Shown here piece after piece: positions 6,288 through 6,526 of a stretch of 6,526 nt of DNA; within the stretch, counting starts at the first letter, position 1; each line of letters starts with the position of its first letter. The DNA is from Acidobacteriaceae bacterium. GTDB lineage: Bacteria > Acidobacteriota > Terriglobia > Bryobacterales > Bryobacteraceae. The notes under the pieces were generated by a model. The model had not been told where the DNA came from. It was given only the letters and a program-made list of their open reading frames with translations, and made no database searches. Position numbers and translations under genes: made by a program. The stretch spans positions 1-6,526 of the forward strand of contig JAFARV010000859.1 of NCBI GenBank assembly GCA_019245255.1, read 5' to 3'.

Positions 6288-6526
6288 ATGAAGCGCAGAG
6301 ACTTTATAAAAACCACAACAGCAGTAACGGGCGGAGTTTTTTCCGGCTTGTACAAGGCGTCAGGCGAAGCAATCCCCGAGCGTACGCCCGTTTCAGGGGA
6401 GAAGCCAAACATTCTCTTCATTTTGGTCGATGAGCTACGGTACCCGACTGTGTTCCCGGAGCACATTAATACACCGGGCAAATTTCTGGAAAAATACATG
6501 CCGCACGTCCACAGCTTATGGAGGCG
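6288..6526 (+). CDS. Tat-exported sulfatase / alkaline-phosphatase-like enzyme (3' truncated by window)
   Basis: The first 79 residues of a sulfatase-superfamily protein are visible, running off the right edge. It opens with a twin-arginine export signal, MKRRDFIK (RR at 3-4) followed by TTTAVTGGVFSG, so the enzyme would fold with its metal in the cytoplasm and act in the periplasm or outside. Residues 39-54 are KPNILFILVDELRYPT: the hydrophobic first strand ends in Asp48, the first metal ligand of sulfatases and related phosphatases. The segment INTPGKFLEKYMPHVHSLW continues the sulfatase-like N-terminal pattern. The catalytic Cys/Ser (C/S-x-P-x-R, modified to formylglycine in true sulfatases) lies beyond the window, so sulfatase, phosphatase or phosphoglycerol transferase activity cannot be separated. 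ATG 6288 is chosen because the Tat signal begins there. Confidence 0.85.
   Translation, partial: MKRRDFIKTTTAVTGGVFSGLYKASGEAIPERTPVSGEKPNILFILVDELRYPTVFPEHINTPGKFLEKYMPHVHSLWR

Overview
The window looks like chromosomal DNA from a moderately GC-rich bacterium. Acidobacteriota (Terriglobia-like soil bacteria) would fit. This is an inference from the gene mix: a secreted R-type lectin/beta-helix protein, a Tat-exported sulfatase-like enzyme, a secreted FG-GAP/VCBS propeller and a SnoaL-like protein. No single marker gene in the window proves it. Gene density is low, every gene appears to be its own transcription unit, and there is no operon, insertion sequence, CRISPR array or phage gene.

Layout. 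Bases 1-116 hold the last 37 codons of an unrecognised plus-strand gene. A complete tRNA-Val(CAC) follows on the minus strand (131-207, CCA encoded). Next on the plus strand come a HAD-superfamily (subfamily IA) hydrolase (270-890) and a large exported protein (1141-3339) with a three-lobed ricin-type lectin joined to a pectate-lyase-like right-handed beta-helix. A long two-part hairpin lies just after that gene. A tRNA-Ser(CGA) with encoded CCA is on the minus strand (3574-3663), and another clean hairpin lies between it and the lectin gene. Bases 3664-4194 have no intact gene; the minus strand there carries protein-like fragments in different frames that may be a decayed gene. A SnoaL-like (NTF2 fold) protein is on the minus strand (4195-4629).

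The minus strand at 4737-5863 encodes a secreted seven-repeat FG-GAP/VCBS beta-propeller, broken into two frames by what looks like loss of one base near 5264. A 424-bp gap with a 14-bp hairpin separates it from the divergent start of a Tat-exported sulfatase/alkaline-phosphatase-like enzyme (6288 to the window end, truncated by the window).

Working together: three proteins carry export signals and two of them suggest work on extracellular polysaccharide (lectin plus beta-helix, sulfatase). They are about 3 kb apart with unrelated genes between, so a shared pathway is only a possibility. I do not see a convincing new multi-gene system. The most notable items are the precisely localised frameshift in the propeller gene, the lectin/beta-helix architecture, the possible gene remnant at 3879-4158 and the strong unassigned hairpins.
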